A stretch of 64,000 nt of DNA from Rheinheimera sp. EpRS3 (GCF_001513785.1 NZ_LNQS01000001.1:1364001-1428000), one strand, 5' to 3'. Shown: positions 16,499 through 27,100, counted from the first letter of the stretch. The notes: generated from the letters alone by a model not told the origin. Numbers and translations: made by a program.

Positions 16499-17812
16499 AT
16501 GAAATCAGTTTATTCTTTACGGCTACTGGCGTTTGGTGCCTTGCTGGGCTTGGCTGGCTGTGGCGGCGGCAGTGATGATAGTGCCGCAGCAGAGACTTAT
16601 CTGCAGTTTTATAATGGTGCGGCCAGTGCTGGCAATACATCGTTAAAAGCCGGTGACACGGCCATTGGTACAGCCACTTATGGCGATGTCAGTGCGTTGG
16701 TTGCCGTAGCGCCAGATTCTTATACACTGGAGCTTACCGATGTGGCCAGTACGGAAGAATTACTCAGTGAAGATATGCCACTGGCAGAGGGCAATAAAAC
16801 CCTGTTTATTCTGACGCAGAAAGACGAACAGTTTGATTACCTGAGCCTGAGTTTTAAGCGTGACGAAAGCCTGGATAAACAATTTAAACTGCATTTGGCC
16901 AATTTATCTGAACAATATCCGGCGATGGATATTCACTTAAGCGCCGAAAGCAAAGGCTTTGCTGATGCTGAGCTGGTTGATTCGTTATCTTTTCAGGAAA
17001 TCAGTTCAGTTGCTGAAGGCAAAGAGCTGGGTAAGTTTAACCTTTACCTGACCGAAGCCGGTGAAGACACGCCTGTTTTTGTCGCCAAAGGCGTTAATTT
17101 TGCCTATACCAGCAACTATGTACTGATTATACGTGACAAGTTTGGCCCGTTAGCCGGGCAATTGTCCGTCGATGTGGTGCTGAATTCCTCCACTGTGACG
17201 GCTTATGATCACACTGATGCCAGTGCGCAGTTCCGTTTATATAACAGCCTGTCGCAGGATATTAATGTAGCACTGGACAACCAGAGTGTCGCCAGTGTAA
17301 CCAGTGGCCAGTTAAGTGGTTATTTACCGCTGGTAAAAGGTGACTATAGCTTATCGGCCCGTGACAGCGATGGTGCTTTGTTGTTAAACAGTGCCCTGTT
17401 AAGTGTGGCTGCCGGTGATAGCAAAGCAGTGCTGTTATATGCAAACGAGCAACAACAGGTAGAAGCGTTAAGCGTTACTGAGCCGGATAGCCCGCAGGTG
17501 CAGGCGCATGATGTGGTAGTGGCTAACCTGGTAGCCGATTTTACTCAGCTGCAGTTTTATTTTGTCCGTGAAAATGAAACCATTGCCAATGCCAGATACA
17601 ACGTTAAAAACCTGGCGTTTAAAAAGCAGCAAAGCCTGAATCTGCCTAAAGATTACTATGCCATAGCGCTGGTGCAGGTAGCAGAAAACGGCAGTACCAC
17701 CTTGCTGGATAAAACCGACAGCATGCAGTTAACGCCGGGCGAGCACTATATGGTGTTGGCTGAGCAAGACGACGCTGCACCGTCAGGCTATAAGTTAAAG
17801 CTGGTGCATTAA
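16499..17812 (+). CDS. DUF4397-type lipoprotein
   Basis: A 437-residue lipoprotein with the lipobox LAGC (Cys21) followed by a Gly/Ser/Asp linker. The mature part contains two similar beta-rich modules, each opening with a YLQFYNGA- or AQFRLYNS-type strand and including a YTLELTD or YSLSARD strand; this resembles DUF4397. Function is unknown; such proteins sit on the periplasmic side or at the surface in Alteromonadales-type bacteria. The ATG is preceded by AGGAAG. It is a single-gene unit ended by a bidirectional terminator shared with fadL. Confidence 0.7.
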   Translation: MKSVYSLRLLAFGALLGLAGCGGGSDDSAAAETYLQFYNGAASAGNTSLKAGDTAIGTATYGDVSALVAVAPDSYTLELTDVASTEELLSEDMPLAEGNKTLFILTQKDEQFDYLSLSFKRDESLDKQFKLHLANLSEQYPAMDIHLSAESKGFADAELVDSLSFQEISSVAEGKELGKFNLYLTEAGEDTPVFVAKGVNFAYTSNYVLIIRDKFGPLAGQLSVDVVLNSSTVTAYDHTDASAQFRLYNSLSQDINVALDNQSVASVTSGQLSGYLPLVKGDYSLSARDSDGALLLNSALLSVAAGDSKAVLLYANEQQQVEALSVTEPDSPQVQAHDVVVANLVADFTQLQFYFVRENETIANARYNVKNLAFKKQQSLNLPKDYYAIALVQVAENGSTTLLDKTDSMQLTPGEHYMVLAEQDDAAPSGYKLKLVH

Positions 17813-17841
17813 TTTAGCAGCAGATAAAAACAGCAGATAAT

Positions 17842-17869
17842 AAAAAGGCGATCCGATGATCGCCTTTTT
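17842..17869. terminator. Bidirectional Rho-independent terminator
   Basis: A perfect 12-bp stem (17842-17853 with 17858-17869) and a 4-nt loop, with five T residues on the 3' side of either strand. It separates the DUF4397 lipoprotein gene from fadL. Confidence 0.85.
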
Positions 17870-17889
17870 ACGTTGCTTAGTTTGCTAAG

Positions 17890-19359
17890 TTAAAAGCGGT
17901 AATTAGCCTGAACGGCAAATAACTGGCCTTTATTGCTGTAATCGCCCTGATAACCGCTGTTATATAAGGCCTGGTCCTGCACATTATACTCACGCTCGTT
18001 TACACTGACATCGCCGGTAAACAGATACCCGTAAGCAACATCTAGGCTCAGGTTGTCGGCCAGTTGCCAGTTAGCGCCCACTGTTACCCATACCCGGTCA
18101 TCGGTTGGTATACGCGCGGTTTTATGCTCTACGCTGATGGGGTTTTCATCAAAGGCCACACCGGCTTTTAAGGTTAAATCGCTTTGATAAACATAGGTAG
18201 CGCCCACAGCAAACGACCAGCTGTTTTGCCAGTATTCCGGGATATAACCAATATAACCTTCGGCATTCAGGTTTGTCGCTGATTGCGTGTTTAATGAAAT
18301 ACTGGGATTAGCATCGTCGCTGACAATATCAATGCTTTGAAACTCGCTCCACTGGGTCCAGGCGGCACTAAATTGCAGTGACAGGGCTTTAGTTACCTGC
18401 TGATCCAAGCTAAAAGCCGCGCTGGCCGGGGTGGTTAACGCCAGTTTGCTGGCTTCAGTCAGGCGGCTGTTTGCTGCCAGTTTGCCGGTAGATAAATCAA
18501 TAGCCGGCAGGTTTGGTGCTACTACTATATAGTTAGGGTTGCCCACCACGTTAGCGCCGGTAATAGGCGTATTGGTAATATCTGAATCACCCTTTAAAGT
18601 AAAGCGCACTGCTGAGTGGTAGGTTAGTGCCAGGCGGGTGCCGGCAACCGGTTCACCATGAATACCCAGTGTATAACCAAAGGCAATATCGTCGCCTTCT
18701 ACTTCGTAATGGCTGTTGCAATAAGCATCGTTGTATACCGGTGCGCCAAACATGGCGTTAGTCGTTTGCTCACCCAGCTCACACAAGCCGCTGTGATCTT
18801 TAAATTTAGATAAAGTACCTTCAGCGCGGTTAATAGAAATACCGCCACCAATAGACCATTGCTCATTTAGCTTATAACCAATGGCCGGCTGCAGGCTTAA
18901 TACCTGTACCGCCGTTTCATCAGCAAAGTATCGGCCAACAAAATCATCATCGTAATCAGATGACAAACCAAAGGGCACATAAAAACCAATACCCCAGCTT
19001 AATGAATCTGACACTTTATCGCTGTAAAACACAAAAGGGACCAGTTCATTCAAACTATTTTCACCGTCTGTACGACCAACAACAGACTGACCATTAGCAC
19101 TTTGCGCCTGAGCATTGCGGTAATTGGTTTTAGCGCTAATCAGGTTAAGGCCGCCAGAAAGCTGCGCACCGTCCAGTTGTGTTAAGGCTGCAGGGTTAGA
19201 GTAAACCAGAGTGGCATCAGTAATTTGTGCGCCACGGCCAGCATAAGCATTACCCATGCTGCTGACCGATTGTTCGAATAATTTATAACCTTCAGCGTGG
19301 GCCGACACACTGACAAGGGCGGAAAGAACGGCTAAAGAAACGGCAGATTTTCTAATCAT
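17890..19359 (-). CDS. fadL: FadL-type outer-membrane long-chain fatty acid transporter
   Basis: A 489-residue outer-membrane beta-barrel with a signal peptide (about 1-22, cleaved after AHA). The mature N terminus starts GYKLFEQSVSSMGNAYAGRGA, matching the FadL plug region, and NPAAL follows, the family's conserved NPA motif. The C terminus ends in phenylalanine (QANYRF), as outer-membrane barrels do. It imports long-chain fatty acids or other hydrophobic compounds. The frame is open to 19434, but the ATG at 19359, with ACAGGTG upstream, starts a proper signal peptide. A FadR-like palindrome overlaps the predicted promoter. Confidence 0.9.
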   Translation of the reverse strand: MIRKSAVSLAVLSALVSVSAHAEGYKLFEQSVSSMGNAYAGRGAQITDATLVYSNPAALTQLDGAQLSGGLNLISAKTNYRNAQAQSANGQSVVGRTDGENSLNELVPFVFYSDKVSDSLSWGIGFYVPFGLSSDYDDDFVGRYFADETAVQVLSLQPAIGYKLNEQWSIGGGISINRAEGTLSKFKDHSGLCELGEQTTNAMFGAPVYNDAYCNSHYEVEGDDIAFGYTLGIHGEPVAGTRLALTYHSAVRFTLKGDSDITNTPITGANVVGNPNYIVVAPNLPAIDLSTGKLAANSRLTEASKLALTTPASAAFSLDQQVTKALSLQFSAAWTQWSEFQSIDIVSDDANPSISLNTQSATNLNAEGYIGYIPEYWQNSWSFAVGATYVYQSDLTLKAGVAFDENPISVEHKTARIPTDDRVWVTVGANWQLADNLSLDVAYGYLFTGDVSVNEREYNVQDQALYNSGYQGDYSNKGQLFAVQANYRF

Positions 19360-19390
19360 ATATACACCTGTTGAACGTGAAAAAGAGCGC

Positions 19391-19416
19391 AGTATAAAGA
19401 GGTCAGACCTTAGAGT
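19391..19416 (-). promoter_or_regulatory. fadL promoter -10 with overlapping FadR-like palindrome
   Basis: On the minus strand TATACT (complement of 19391-19396) can serve as -10. Directly upstream lies GGTCAGACCT (19401-19410), a perfect 10-bp palindrome identical to the core of E. coli FadR sites, which centre on TGGTC-N-GACC. The -35 is weak. Binding of a fatty-acid-responsive repressor here would block the promoter, as expected for fadL. Confidence 0.5.
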
Positions 19417-19527
19417 ACAGGCTCTAGCTCTCACGTAATTGTAGTTTGGTCGTGCTGAACGTGATGTTAATGACTAAAAAATAGTGTTTTTAACCAAGTA
19501 AAACTGGCATCAAGAATGGAGAACAGC

Positions 19528-19647
19528 ATGAATGTTTTTTATATCGTTGAAAATATTAATGAATTTATTGTTTTTGGTGCTGGCATGGCCTCTGCATTAG
19601 CTGTGTTAACTTGCTCAGTTTTTTGTTTTCCAAAGGATGAATCATGA
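19528..19647 (+). CDS. 39-residue membrane microprotein at the head of the RND operon
   Basis: A short open frame that begins with ATG seven bases after a GGAGA ribosome binding site and ends in TGA overlapping the ATG of the RND adaptor gene (TC-ATGA). The product has a polar N terminus (MNVFYIVENINEF), one hydrophobic helix of about 22 residues (IVFGAGMASALAVLTCSVF) and a short charged tail (PKDES). The good ribosome binding site, stop/start overlap and membrane-helix composition support real translation. By analogy with AcrZ, a small helix that binds AcrB, it could modulate the pump encoded downstream; it could also be a leader peptide coupling translation. No family is recognised. Confidence 0.6.
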   Translation: MNVFYIVENINEFIVFGAGMASALAVLTCSVFCFPKDES

Positions 19648-20714
19648 AAACGTCACACAGTTTTAAACTAACCGCTGCTGCTGCCATTTTGGCCAGTGTT
19701 CTGTTAACCGGCTGCAATCAAGCCAACAGCTCAACGGCCGCCACGACGGCTGAGGCTGTTATCGCGGTGCCGGTTGAAGCCTCTGTTACCCGTAACGGCG
19801 AAATCAGCAGCAGCTACCGTACCACAGCCACGCTGGAAGCGCGGGCAGAGGCAGAGGTAATCAGCAAAGCCGTTGGCATAGTGCAACGTATTCTGGTGGA
19901 AGAGGGTGGCGAAGTCAGCGCCGGCCAGTTACTGGCGGTACTGGACAACGAGCGCCAGCAATACAGCCTGAACAAAGAAAAAGCCGAATTAAACCGCCTG
20001 AGCAGCGAGTTAAAACGGATGGATGAAATGCACCAGCGCAAGCTGATCAGTGCCGACGTATTTGAAAAACTGCAGTGGCAACACGATGCACTGCAGGCCA
20101 CGGTAAACCTGGCTGAGCTGGCGTTGAAAGAAACCGAAATTCGCGCGCCGATAAGCGGTGTGGTATCGCGTCGTTATGTTAAAACCGGCCAGCTGGTAAA
20201 TCAGCATGTTACTCAGTCATTGTTTCATATTGTGTCTAACCAGCAGTTAGAAGCGGTAGTGCATTTGCCCGAGCAACAACTGGCGCAGGCCCGCGTAGGC
20301 CAAACTGCACTGCTGCAATTTGCCGGTATGACACCGGTAAGCGCTGAGCTGGTGCGTATTTCCCCGGTAGTGGATGCCGGCTCAGGTACGGTGCGGGCGG
20401 TGTTAAAAGTGGCCAACGAACAGCAGCAGTTAAAACCAGGCATGTTTGCCCAGGTGCAGTTGCAGTTTGATGTTAAAACCGATGCGTTATTACTGCCCAA
20501 ACGTGCGTTGATGAACACCGACAACAGCCAGACTGTGTTTGTTATTGACAGTGAAAACAAAGTTAGCCGTAAGCAGGTGCACCTGGGGTATCAGGCTGAT
20601 AATACTGTAGAAATATTGTCTGGCCTGGCGCTGGGTGATCAGGTGGTGATTGCCGGGCAATCAGCCTTGAAAGATGATGCGCTGGTAAATGTGGTAACCG
20701 TACGCGAGTTTTGA
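19644..20714 (+). CDS. RND efflux periplasmic adaptor (membrane fusion protein), lipoprotein
   Basis: A 356-residue membrane fusion protein with a lipobox LLTGC (Cys24), so it is anchored to the inner membrane by lipid. The order of domains is the usual one: a biotinyl-lipoyl half (EGGEVSAGQLLAVLDN), a helical hairpin (about 115-150, coiled coil), the second lipoyl half (EIRAPISGVVSRRYVKTGQLV), then the beta-barrel and membrane-proximal domains. It should connect the RND pumps encoded downstream to an outer-membrane TolC-type channel, for which no gene is present in this window. The start overlaps the microprotein stop, and AAAGGA is seven bases upstream. Confidence 0.9.
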   Translation: MKTSHSFKLTAAAAILASVLLTGCNQANSSTAATTAEAVIAVPVEASVTRNGEISSSYRTTATLEARAEAEVISKAVGIVQRILVEEGGEVSAGQLLAVLDNERQQYSLNKEKAELNRLSSELKRMDEMHQRKLISADVFEKLQWQHDALQATVNLAELALKETEIRAPISGVVSRRYVKTGQLVNQHVTQSLFHIVSNQQLEAVVHLPEQQLAQARVGQTALLQFAGMTPVSAELVRISPVVDAGSGTVRAVLKVANEQQQLKPGMFAQVQLQFDVKTDALLLPKRALMNTDNSQTVFVIDSENKVSRKQVHLGYQADNTVEILSGLALGDQVVIAGQSALKDDALVNVVTVREF

Positions 20715-20763
20715 TCACTAAGAGCTGATGCCGGATACAAAAACCTGATATTTAATCCGAACC

Positions 20764-20851
20764 GGTTTACCCACGCCAACACGCCGTAAACCCATCCCTG
20801 GGGGCTCGATTCCGCCCGTCCAGGGCTCCAACGGTCGGCTTAGGGTAAATC
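20764..20851. repeat. Structured palindromic intergenic element (REP-like)
   Basis: An 88-nt unit that folds on itself. The outer arms 20764-20772 and 20843-20851 pair over 9 bp, a middle 5-bp pairing follows, and an inner hairpin joins CCCTGG (20796-20801) to CCAGGG (20820-20825) with GGGC/GCCC nested inside. Similar CGCCGTAAACCCATC-type intergenic units are, from memory, dispersed in Rheinheimera/Alishewanella-like genomes; only one copy is in this window. It lies in the 220-base gap between the adaptor and the first pump gene and may affect their relative expression. Confidence 0.55.
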
Positions 20852-20934
20852 GATTCTCCCTCAGGTGATAAATTCAGGCCCGCAGCTTCTTTCTAAAAAT
20901 AAAACAATAATATAAGCACACAGGACCTGATGCC

Positions 20935-23900
20935 ATGAAGCTGGTTGATATAGCTGTAACCCGCCCCGTTACTATCTGGATGTTTACACTGGGTATTTTA
21001 CTCTTTGGTTTGGTGGCCGCCGGCCGCCTGGCCGTAAATTTACTACCGGATTTATCTTATCCGTCGTTAACCGTACGTACCGAATTTGTTGGTGCTGCAC
21101 CGGCCGAAGTAGAGCAGCTGGTGAGTAAACCGATTGAAGAATCTGTCGGTATTGTTAAAGGCGTACGCAAAGTACAGTCGGTTTCGCGTTCAGGCCGCTC
21201 TGATGTGGTAATGGAGTTTGACTGGGGCACCGATATGGATCTGGCCGCGCTGGAAGTACGGGAAAAACTCGACGTACTACTGCTGCCGCTGGAAATTGAA
21301 AAGCCCTTATTACTGCGCTTTAACCCTAACCTTGATCCGATAGTGCGGCTGGCATTAAGCCGTGATAATGCCGGAGAGGCGCTAAGCCCGGCGCAACTGG
21401 TAAGCCTGCGGACCTTTGCCGAAGAAGATTTACGCCGTGCGCTGGAATCATTACCCGGCGTAGCCGCTGTGCGGCCCGATGGTGGTTTAAGCCAGGAAAT
21501 CCAAATTTTGCTTAATCCGGAAAAGCTCAGCCAGTTGCAACTGGATATCAGCCAGATCACCGAGCGTTTACGCCAGGAAAACCTTAATCAGGCCGGTGGC
21601 CGGTTAGAAACGCCCAGCTACGACTATCTGGTGCGTACCATTAACCAGTTTGCCAACCTGCAGCAAATTGAAAATTTATATGTGGCAGAAGTAGCCGGCA
21701 GCCAGATCCGCCTATCGGATATTGCCGAAGTGCGCGACAGCTTTGTTGACCGCCAAAGCATTACCTATATCGATGGCAAAGAAGCGATAGAAGTCGCTAT
21801 TTACAAAGAGGGCGATGCCAATACCGTGCAGGTAGCTAAAACCTTGCTGGCGCAGTTACCCCAACTGGAAAAATCCCTGCCTGCCGGTTACCGCTTAACG
21901 CTGGTGTATGACCAGTCTGAATTTATTAAACAGGCCATTGATGAGGTGAAATCCTCCGCCGTCATCGGTGGTTTGCTGGCAATGCTGGTGCTGTATCTGT
22001 TTTTACGCAATGTCTGGGCCACGCTGATTATCTCGGTATCGATACCGGTATCGGTTATCGCAACCTTTAATCTGATGTACGGTCAGGGTATTACGCTAAA
22101 TATGATGAGCCTGGGCGGTATCGCACTGGCCGTAGGTTTGCTGGTAGATAATGCCATAGTGGTGCTGGAGAACATTGCCCGGCACAAAGAGCAGGGCAAA
22201 GATGCTTTTACTGCCGCTAAGACCGGCACCCGTGAAGTGGCGATGGCCATTACGGCCTCTACATTAACTACCGTGGCGGTGTTTTTCCCGCTGGTATTTG
22301 TTGAAGGTATCGCCGGGCAGCTGTTTCGTGATCAGGCATTAACGGTCACCTTCGCCTTACTGGCCTCGTTAGTGGTGGCGTTAACCCTTATTCCTACTAT
22401 GGCAGCACGTGAAGGCAAAGCAAAAGCCGCTGCACAGGTACCGGCGTCAGAGCCAGATACAGCGCCACAAATCCGTCGCTGGTATTACTGGCCAACCTGG
22501 CCGTTGCGTATGCTGGGTCGGGCGCTGCGCGGTTTAATGTTGTTGCTGGTTGCGGCGCTAACCTTAGTATTGCGTCTGATTAGCCGCACTCTGGCGCTGT
22601 TATTTAAACCTCTGCTTTGGGCGGTACAGTGGCTGCTTAACCGGCTGGAAGCGTTTTACCGATACGCACTGCAAGGTGCGCTGGCGCTAAAAGGCGTAAC
22701 CATAGTGGTTACGCTGGCAGTGGCCGGAGCCTGTTTTGCGCTGTTACCACGGTTGGGTGCTGATGTTATTCCCGCCATGAGCCAGGGCGAGTTTTATGTT
22801 GAAGTACAACTGCCGGTAGGCAGCTCTATTGATCAAACCGACAAAGTATTAGTGCGCCTGGCGGCAATTGCAGCTGAGCAAAGCGCGGTAAAACGCAGCT
22901 ATGCCCAGGCCGGCACCGGTGCACAAATGACGGTCGATCCCAGCATTGGCGGTAGCCATTGGGGCCGTTTGAATATAGTGCTGCAAAACGGTACTGATGC
23001 ACAGCAAGAGCAACAGGTAATAGCCACTTTACGTGATTATCTGGCGCAATTGCCTGACGTTACCGTGAAAATAGACCGGCCACAGCTGTTTAGCTTTAGC
23101 ACACCGCTGGAGGTTGAATTATCCGGCTATGAGCTGCCAGAGCTGAAAACTGCAGCCGACAACCTGGTTGCCGCGCTGGAAGCCGACGCGCGCTTTACTG
23201 ATGTAAAAACCAGCCTGCGCCCCGGCCAGCCTGAAATTACGCTGTACTTTAACCATGGTTTGCTGTCGCAACTGGGCATGACATCGCACGAAGTCGCCAA
23301 AAGAGTGGCTGCCTATGTTGGCGGTGAACTGGCCGGACAGTATTCAGTTAATGATCGTAAAGTGGATATCCGCGTGCGGTTAGCCGAGCAATACCGCCAA
23401 ACCGAGCAGCAACTGGCACAGCTTATTATTAACCCCGGCAGTGCCAAGCCGTTGCCATTATCTGCTGTTGCGCGTATCGAGCGCGAAACCGGCCCCAGCG
23501 AAATTACCCGCATTGGCCAGCAAAGGGTTGCCGTGGTAAGTGCTAACCTGGCCTTTGGTGATTTAGAGCAAGCTACCCAAAGTGCGGCTGCTATTTTAGC
23601 CGCGCAGCGTCTGCCTTACGGTGTAACTGCGGCGGTAATGGGCCAAAGCGAAGAAATGCAGCGTGCTTATACTTCACTGACCATGGCGCTGTTACTGGCA
23701 GTATTTTTAGTATATCTGGTGATGGCATCGCAATTTGAAAACCTGCTGCAGCCGCTGCTGATCCTGTTTACTGTGCCGCTGGCCGGTGCCGGTGCCATTT
23801 TGGGGTTGTGGCTTACCGATACCCGGCTGTCTGTTATCGTATTTATCGGCCTTATAATGCTGGCCGGTATAGTGGTCAATAACGCCATTGTACTGATTGA

Positions 23901-24198
23901 CCGCATTAACCAGTTGCGCGGTGAAGGCGTTGCACTGCAGCAAGCCATTATTGAGGCCGGTGCCAGCCGTTTACGGCCGGTATTAATGACTACTTTAACC
24001 ACCATTCTGGGCTTGTTGCCGATGGCGCTGGGCACTGGTGATGGCAGTGAAATCCGCGCGCCTATGGCGATTACCGTGATCTTTGGTTTGGCACTTGCCA
24101 CCATGCTGACATTGCTGTTTATTCCGGTGTTATATGCGCTGGTTAGCCGTGATGCCCCGGTCATACAGGAAAACCGTAATCAGGAGATCAGCGTATGA
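20935..24198 (+). CDS. RND efflux pump subunit 1 (HAE-type permease)
   Basis: A 1087-residue inner-membrane RND permease with the usual plan: helix 1 at residues 10-30, a large porter/docking loop, helices 2-6 (about 340-485), helix 7 near 585, a second large loop, and helices 8-12 at the end. Helix 4 carries AVGLLVDNAIVVLEN, the acidic proton-relay region. A hydrophobic and basic insert (about 495-575) extends the loop between helices 6 and 7 and makes the protein longer than AcrB (about 1050). It uses the proton gradient to export drugs or hydrophobic compounds. It overlaps the second pump gene by 4 bases (ATGA), so the two are probably made in equal amounts. Confidence 0.9.
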   Translation: MKLVDIAVTRPVTIWMFTLGILLFGLVAAGRLAVNLLPDLSYPSLTVRTEFVGAAPAEVEQLVSKPIEESVGIVKGVRKVQSVSRSGRSDVVMEFDWGTDMDLAALEVREKLDVLLLPLEIEKPLLLRFNPNLDPIVRLALSRDNAGEALSPAQLVSLRTFAEEDLRRALESLPGVAAVRPDGGLSQEIQILLNPEKLSQLQLDISQITERLRQENLNQAGGRLETPSYDYLVRTINQFANLQQIENLYVAEVAGSQIRLSDIAEVRDSFVDRQSITYIDGKEAIEVAIYKEGDANTVQVAKTLLAQLPQLEKSLPAGYRLTLVYDQSEFIKQAIDEVKSSAVIGGLLAMLVLYLFLRNVWATLIISVSIPVSVIATFNLMYGQGITLNMMSLGGIALAVGLLVDNAIVVLENIARHKEQGKDAFTAAKTGTREVAMAITASTLTTVAVFFPLVFVEGIAGQLFRDQALTVTFALLASLVVALTLIPTMAAREGKAKAAAQVPASEPDTAPQIRRWYYWPTWPLRMLGRALRGLMLLLVAALTLVLRLISRTLALLFKPLLWAVQWLLNRLEAFYRYALQGALALKGVTIVVTLAVAGACFALLPRLGADVIPAMSQGEFYVEVQLPVGSSIDQTDKVLVRLAAIAAEQSAVKRSYAQAGTGAQMTVDPSIGGSHWGRLNIVLQNGTDAQQEQQVIATLRDYLAQLPDVTVKIDRPQLFSFSTPLEVELSGYELPELKTAADNLVAALEADARFTDVKTSLRPGQPEITLYFNHGLLSQLGMTSHEVAKRVAAYVGGELAGQYSVNDRKVDIRVRLAEQYRQTEQQLAQLIINPGSAKPLPLSAVARIERETGPSEITRIGQQRVAVVSANLAFGDLEQATQSAAAILAAQRLPYGVTAAVMGQSEEMQRAYTSLTMALLLAVFLVYLVMASQFENLLQPLLILFTVPLAGAGAILGLWLTDTRLSVIVFIGLIMLAGIVVNNAIVLIDRINQLRGEGVALQQAIIEAGASRLRPVLMTTLTTILGLLPMALGTGDGSEIRAPMAITVIFGLALATMLTLLFIPVLYALVSRDAPVIQENRNQEISV

Positions 24199-27100
24199 GC
24201 CAGCAACCGCTTGCTATAACCCGCTTTGCGCTGACACGGCCGGTTACCATTTGCATGATATTTTTATCGATGCTGGTATTTGGCATTCTTGCCAGCCGTA
24301 TGTTGCCGCTGGAAAAATTCCCCGGTATTGATATTCCACAAATTTTTATTAATGTGCCTTACAACAACGCCACGCCGACTGAAATAGAGCGCCTGATTAC
24401 CCGGCCGCTGGAAGAAGCGCTGGCCACGGTAACCGGCATTAAGCAAATGCGCTCCTGGTCAAATGAAAACAGCGCTGAGGTGTCGCTGGAATTTAAGTGG
24501 GAAGAAAACATTAACAGCAAAAGCATAGAGGTGCGCGAACGCTTAGACAGCATCCGCCATTTGCTGCCCAAAGATGTTGAACGTGTGCTGGTGTTTCAGT
24601 TTAACACCAACGATATGCCGATATTTCAGCTGCGTATTTCCAGTGAGCGCGATCTGGCGATGGCGTACGACTTGCTGGAGCGGCAGATCAAACGGCCATT
24701 AGAGCGGGTGCAGGGCGTATCTAAAGTTGAGCTATACGGCGTAGAAAAACGCCAGGTGGTGATTCGGCTTAACCCCGACAAAATGCGGGCGCTGAATATT
24801 GATGCCGCCGAGCTGGTAAGCACGCTACAGGGCTATAACTTTGCCATGACAGCCGGTGAGCTGCGCAATATTAACAACAGTATTCTGGTAAAACCGGTAG
24901 GCGAGTACCGTGAGCTGGAAGAAATTGCCTCGTTACCGCTACGCCCCGGCTTAAGTTTACGTGAAGTGGCCACAGTGCAGCTGGAGCTGCCAAAACGTGA
25001 AGATGGCCGCCATCTTGATCAAACCTACGCCGTGGGCATGAATGTATATAAAGAGTCGGGCGCTAATCTGGTTGAAGTGGCCAAAGCTGCGTTGGCAGTG
25101 GTGCAGGCCGCTGATGACGACCCGGCGTTTAACGGGATCAGCCTGTATATTATGGACGATACCGCCAAAGGCGTAACAACCTCGCTGGCCGATTTACTCA
25201 GCGCCGGTGGCGTAGGGGCGCTGTTATCTTTTGCTGTGCTGTATTTATTTTTGCGCCATATTGGCACCACTATGGTGGTGGTGCTGGCGGTGCCGGTATC
25301 TATCTGCATTGCGCTGGGCATTATGTATTTTCTTGACTACAGCTTAAATATATTAAGCATGATGGGGCTGATGCTGGCCGTGGGCATGCTGGTAGATAAC
25401 GCGGTAGTGGTAACGGAAAGCATTTTTCGCGAACGTGCCGCCGGTGGTGATGTAAAAGCCGCCACTGCACGCGGTGTGCGCCGGGTAAGCCTGGCAGTAG
25501 TGGCCGGTACTGCTACTACCGCCATCGTCTTTTTACCCAATATTGTTGGTCAAAAAATGGAACTGACCATCTTTTTAGAGCACGTAGCTATTGCCATTTG
25601 TTTATGCCTTGCGGTAAGCCTGCTAATGGCATTAACACTGATCCCATTGTTAACTACCCGTTTAAATGTGCAGCCGGTAAAAGATCAACAGGCAGGCGCC
25701 TTTGAAGCAAAGTACCGTAAAGTACTGGGCTGGGTAATGTATCACCCGCGCTGGTCGGCATTTATCGCGTTGTTATTACTGGGCAGCATTGTTATACCGA
25801 TGGGGGCCGTATCTGGCGGTGACGACGATAACGAAGGCAGCGACCGTATCTTCTTAAATTACAATGTGCAGGGTAACTATGCGCTGGGCGAAGTAGAAGC
25901 GGAAGTCAGCATTATGGAAGCCTACTTGTATGCCAACAAAGACAAGTTCGATATTGAGTCGGTATACAGCTACTACCGCGCTGGGCAAGCCAATTCGATC
26001 ATTATTTTAAAACCAGAGCTAAGCCAGCCTCTGCCACAGTTAAAAGAGGCTATCCGCCAAGACTGGCCTGCGCTGGTAAGGTCTAAACCGTCTTTTGGCT
26101 GGGGCAATAATGGTGGTTTACAGGTGCATTTACTGGGCAGCTCTACTGAGGTACTGCTAAAACTGGCTGCTGATATTGAGCCGATGCTGGCTGGCGTTAC
26201 CGGACTTGAGGATGTTAGCTCTGAAATTGCTCACGGCCAGCAGGAAATTCAGATCACGTTAAAGCTCGACCAACTGCAGCGCCATGGTTTAAATGCGCAG
26301 CAGGTAGCCAATGCCGTATCGCTGGCACTGCGCGGCACCAACCTGCGCACTTTCAGAAGTGCCGAGCAGGGCGAGCTGTTAATGCGCGTGCTGTACGATG
26401 AAAAGATAAGCCATTCACTGGCCGAGCTGTCGGCGTTGCCAATACTGAACAAAGACGGCGTGGTGATAAGCCTGCAACAGCTGGCTGTGCTGACGATGGC
26501 ACCAAGGCTGGATCAAATTAGCCGTTTTGACCGCCAAACCGGTATCGCCATCAGAATGAACCTGGCCAAAGACTACACCATGGACACCGCGCGCGAAGAC
26601 ATTAAAAAGGTGATGGATAAACTGGCGTTGCCGCCGGGCTATCGCTGGTCGTTTCAGGGCAGTTTTCAGCAGCAGGACGAATCGCAGCAGGTGATGATGG
26701 TCAATATGTTGCTGGCTGTTGCCATGATCTACCTGGTAATGGCGGCGTTATTTGAATCCTTGCTGTTACCCACAGCAGTAATAGGCTCGTTATTGTTTTC
26801 GCTGGTCGGCGTGTTCTGGACCTTTATGTTTACCGGTACCACTATGGGCATTATGGGTATGATAGGCATGCTGGTGCTAATGGGTATAGTGGTAAACAAT
26901 GGCATAGTGCTGGTAGACAGAATTAATCAGGACAGGCAGGAACAGCCAGAAGCAACACTACGTGAACTGATTATCAGTGCCAGTGAATCACGGTTGCGGC
27001 CAATACTGATGACAGTATCTACCACCGTTTTGGGTTTATTACCGCTGGCTATGGGTGGCACCCAAATAGGCGGTGACGGCCCAAGCTACGCGCCAATGGC

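Noticed and set aside
20801..20820. tRNA-like TCGATTCC motif
   Set aside because: No acceptor, D or anticodon arms around it; it is the loop of the palindromic element.
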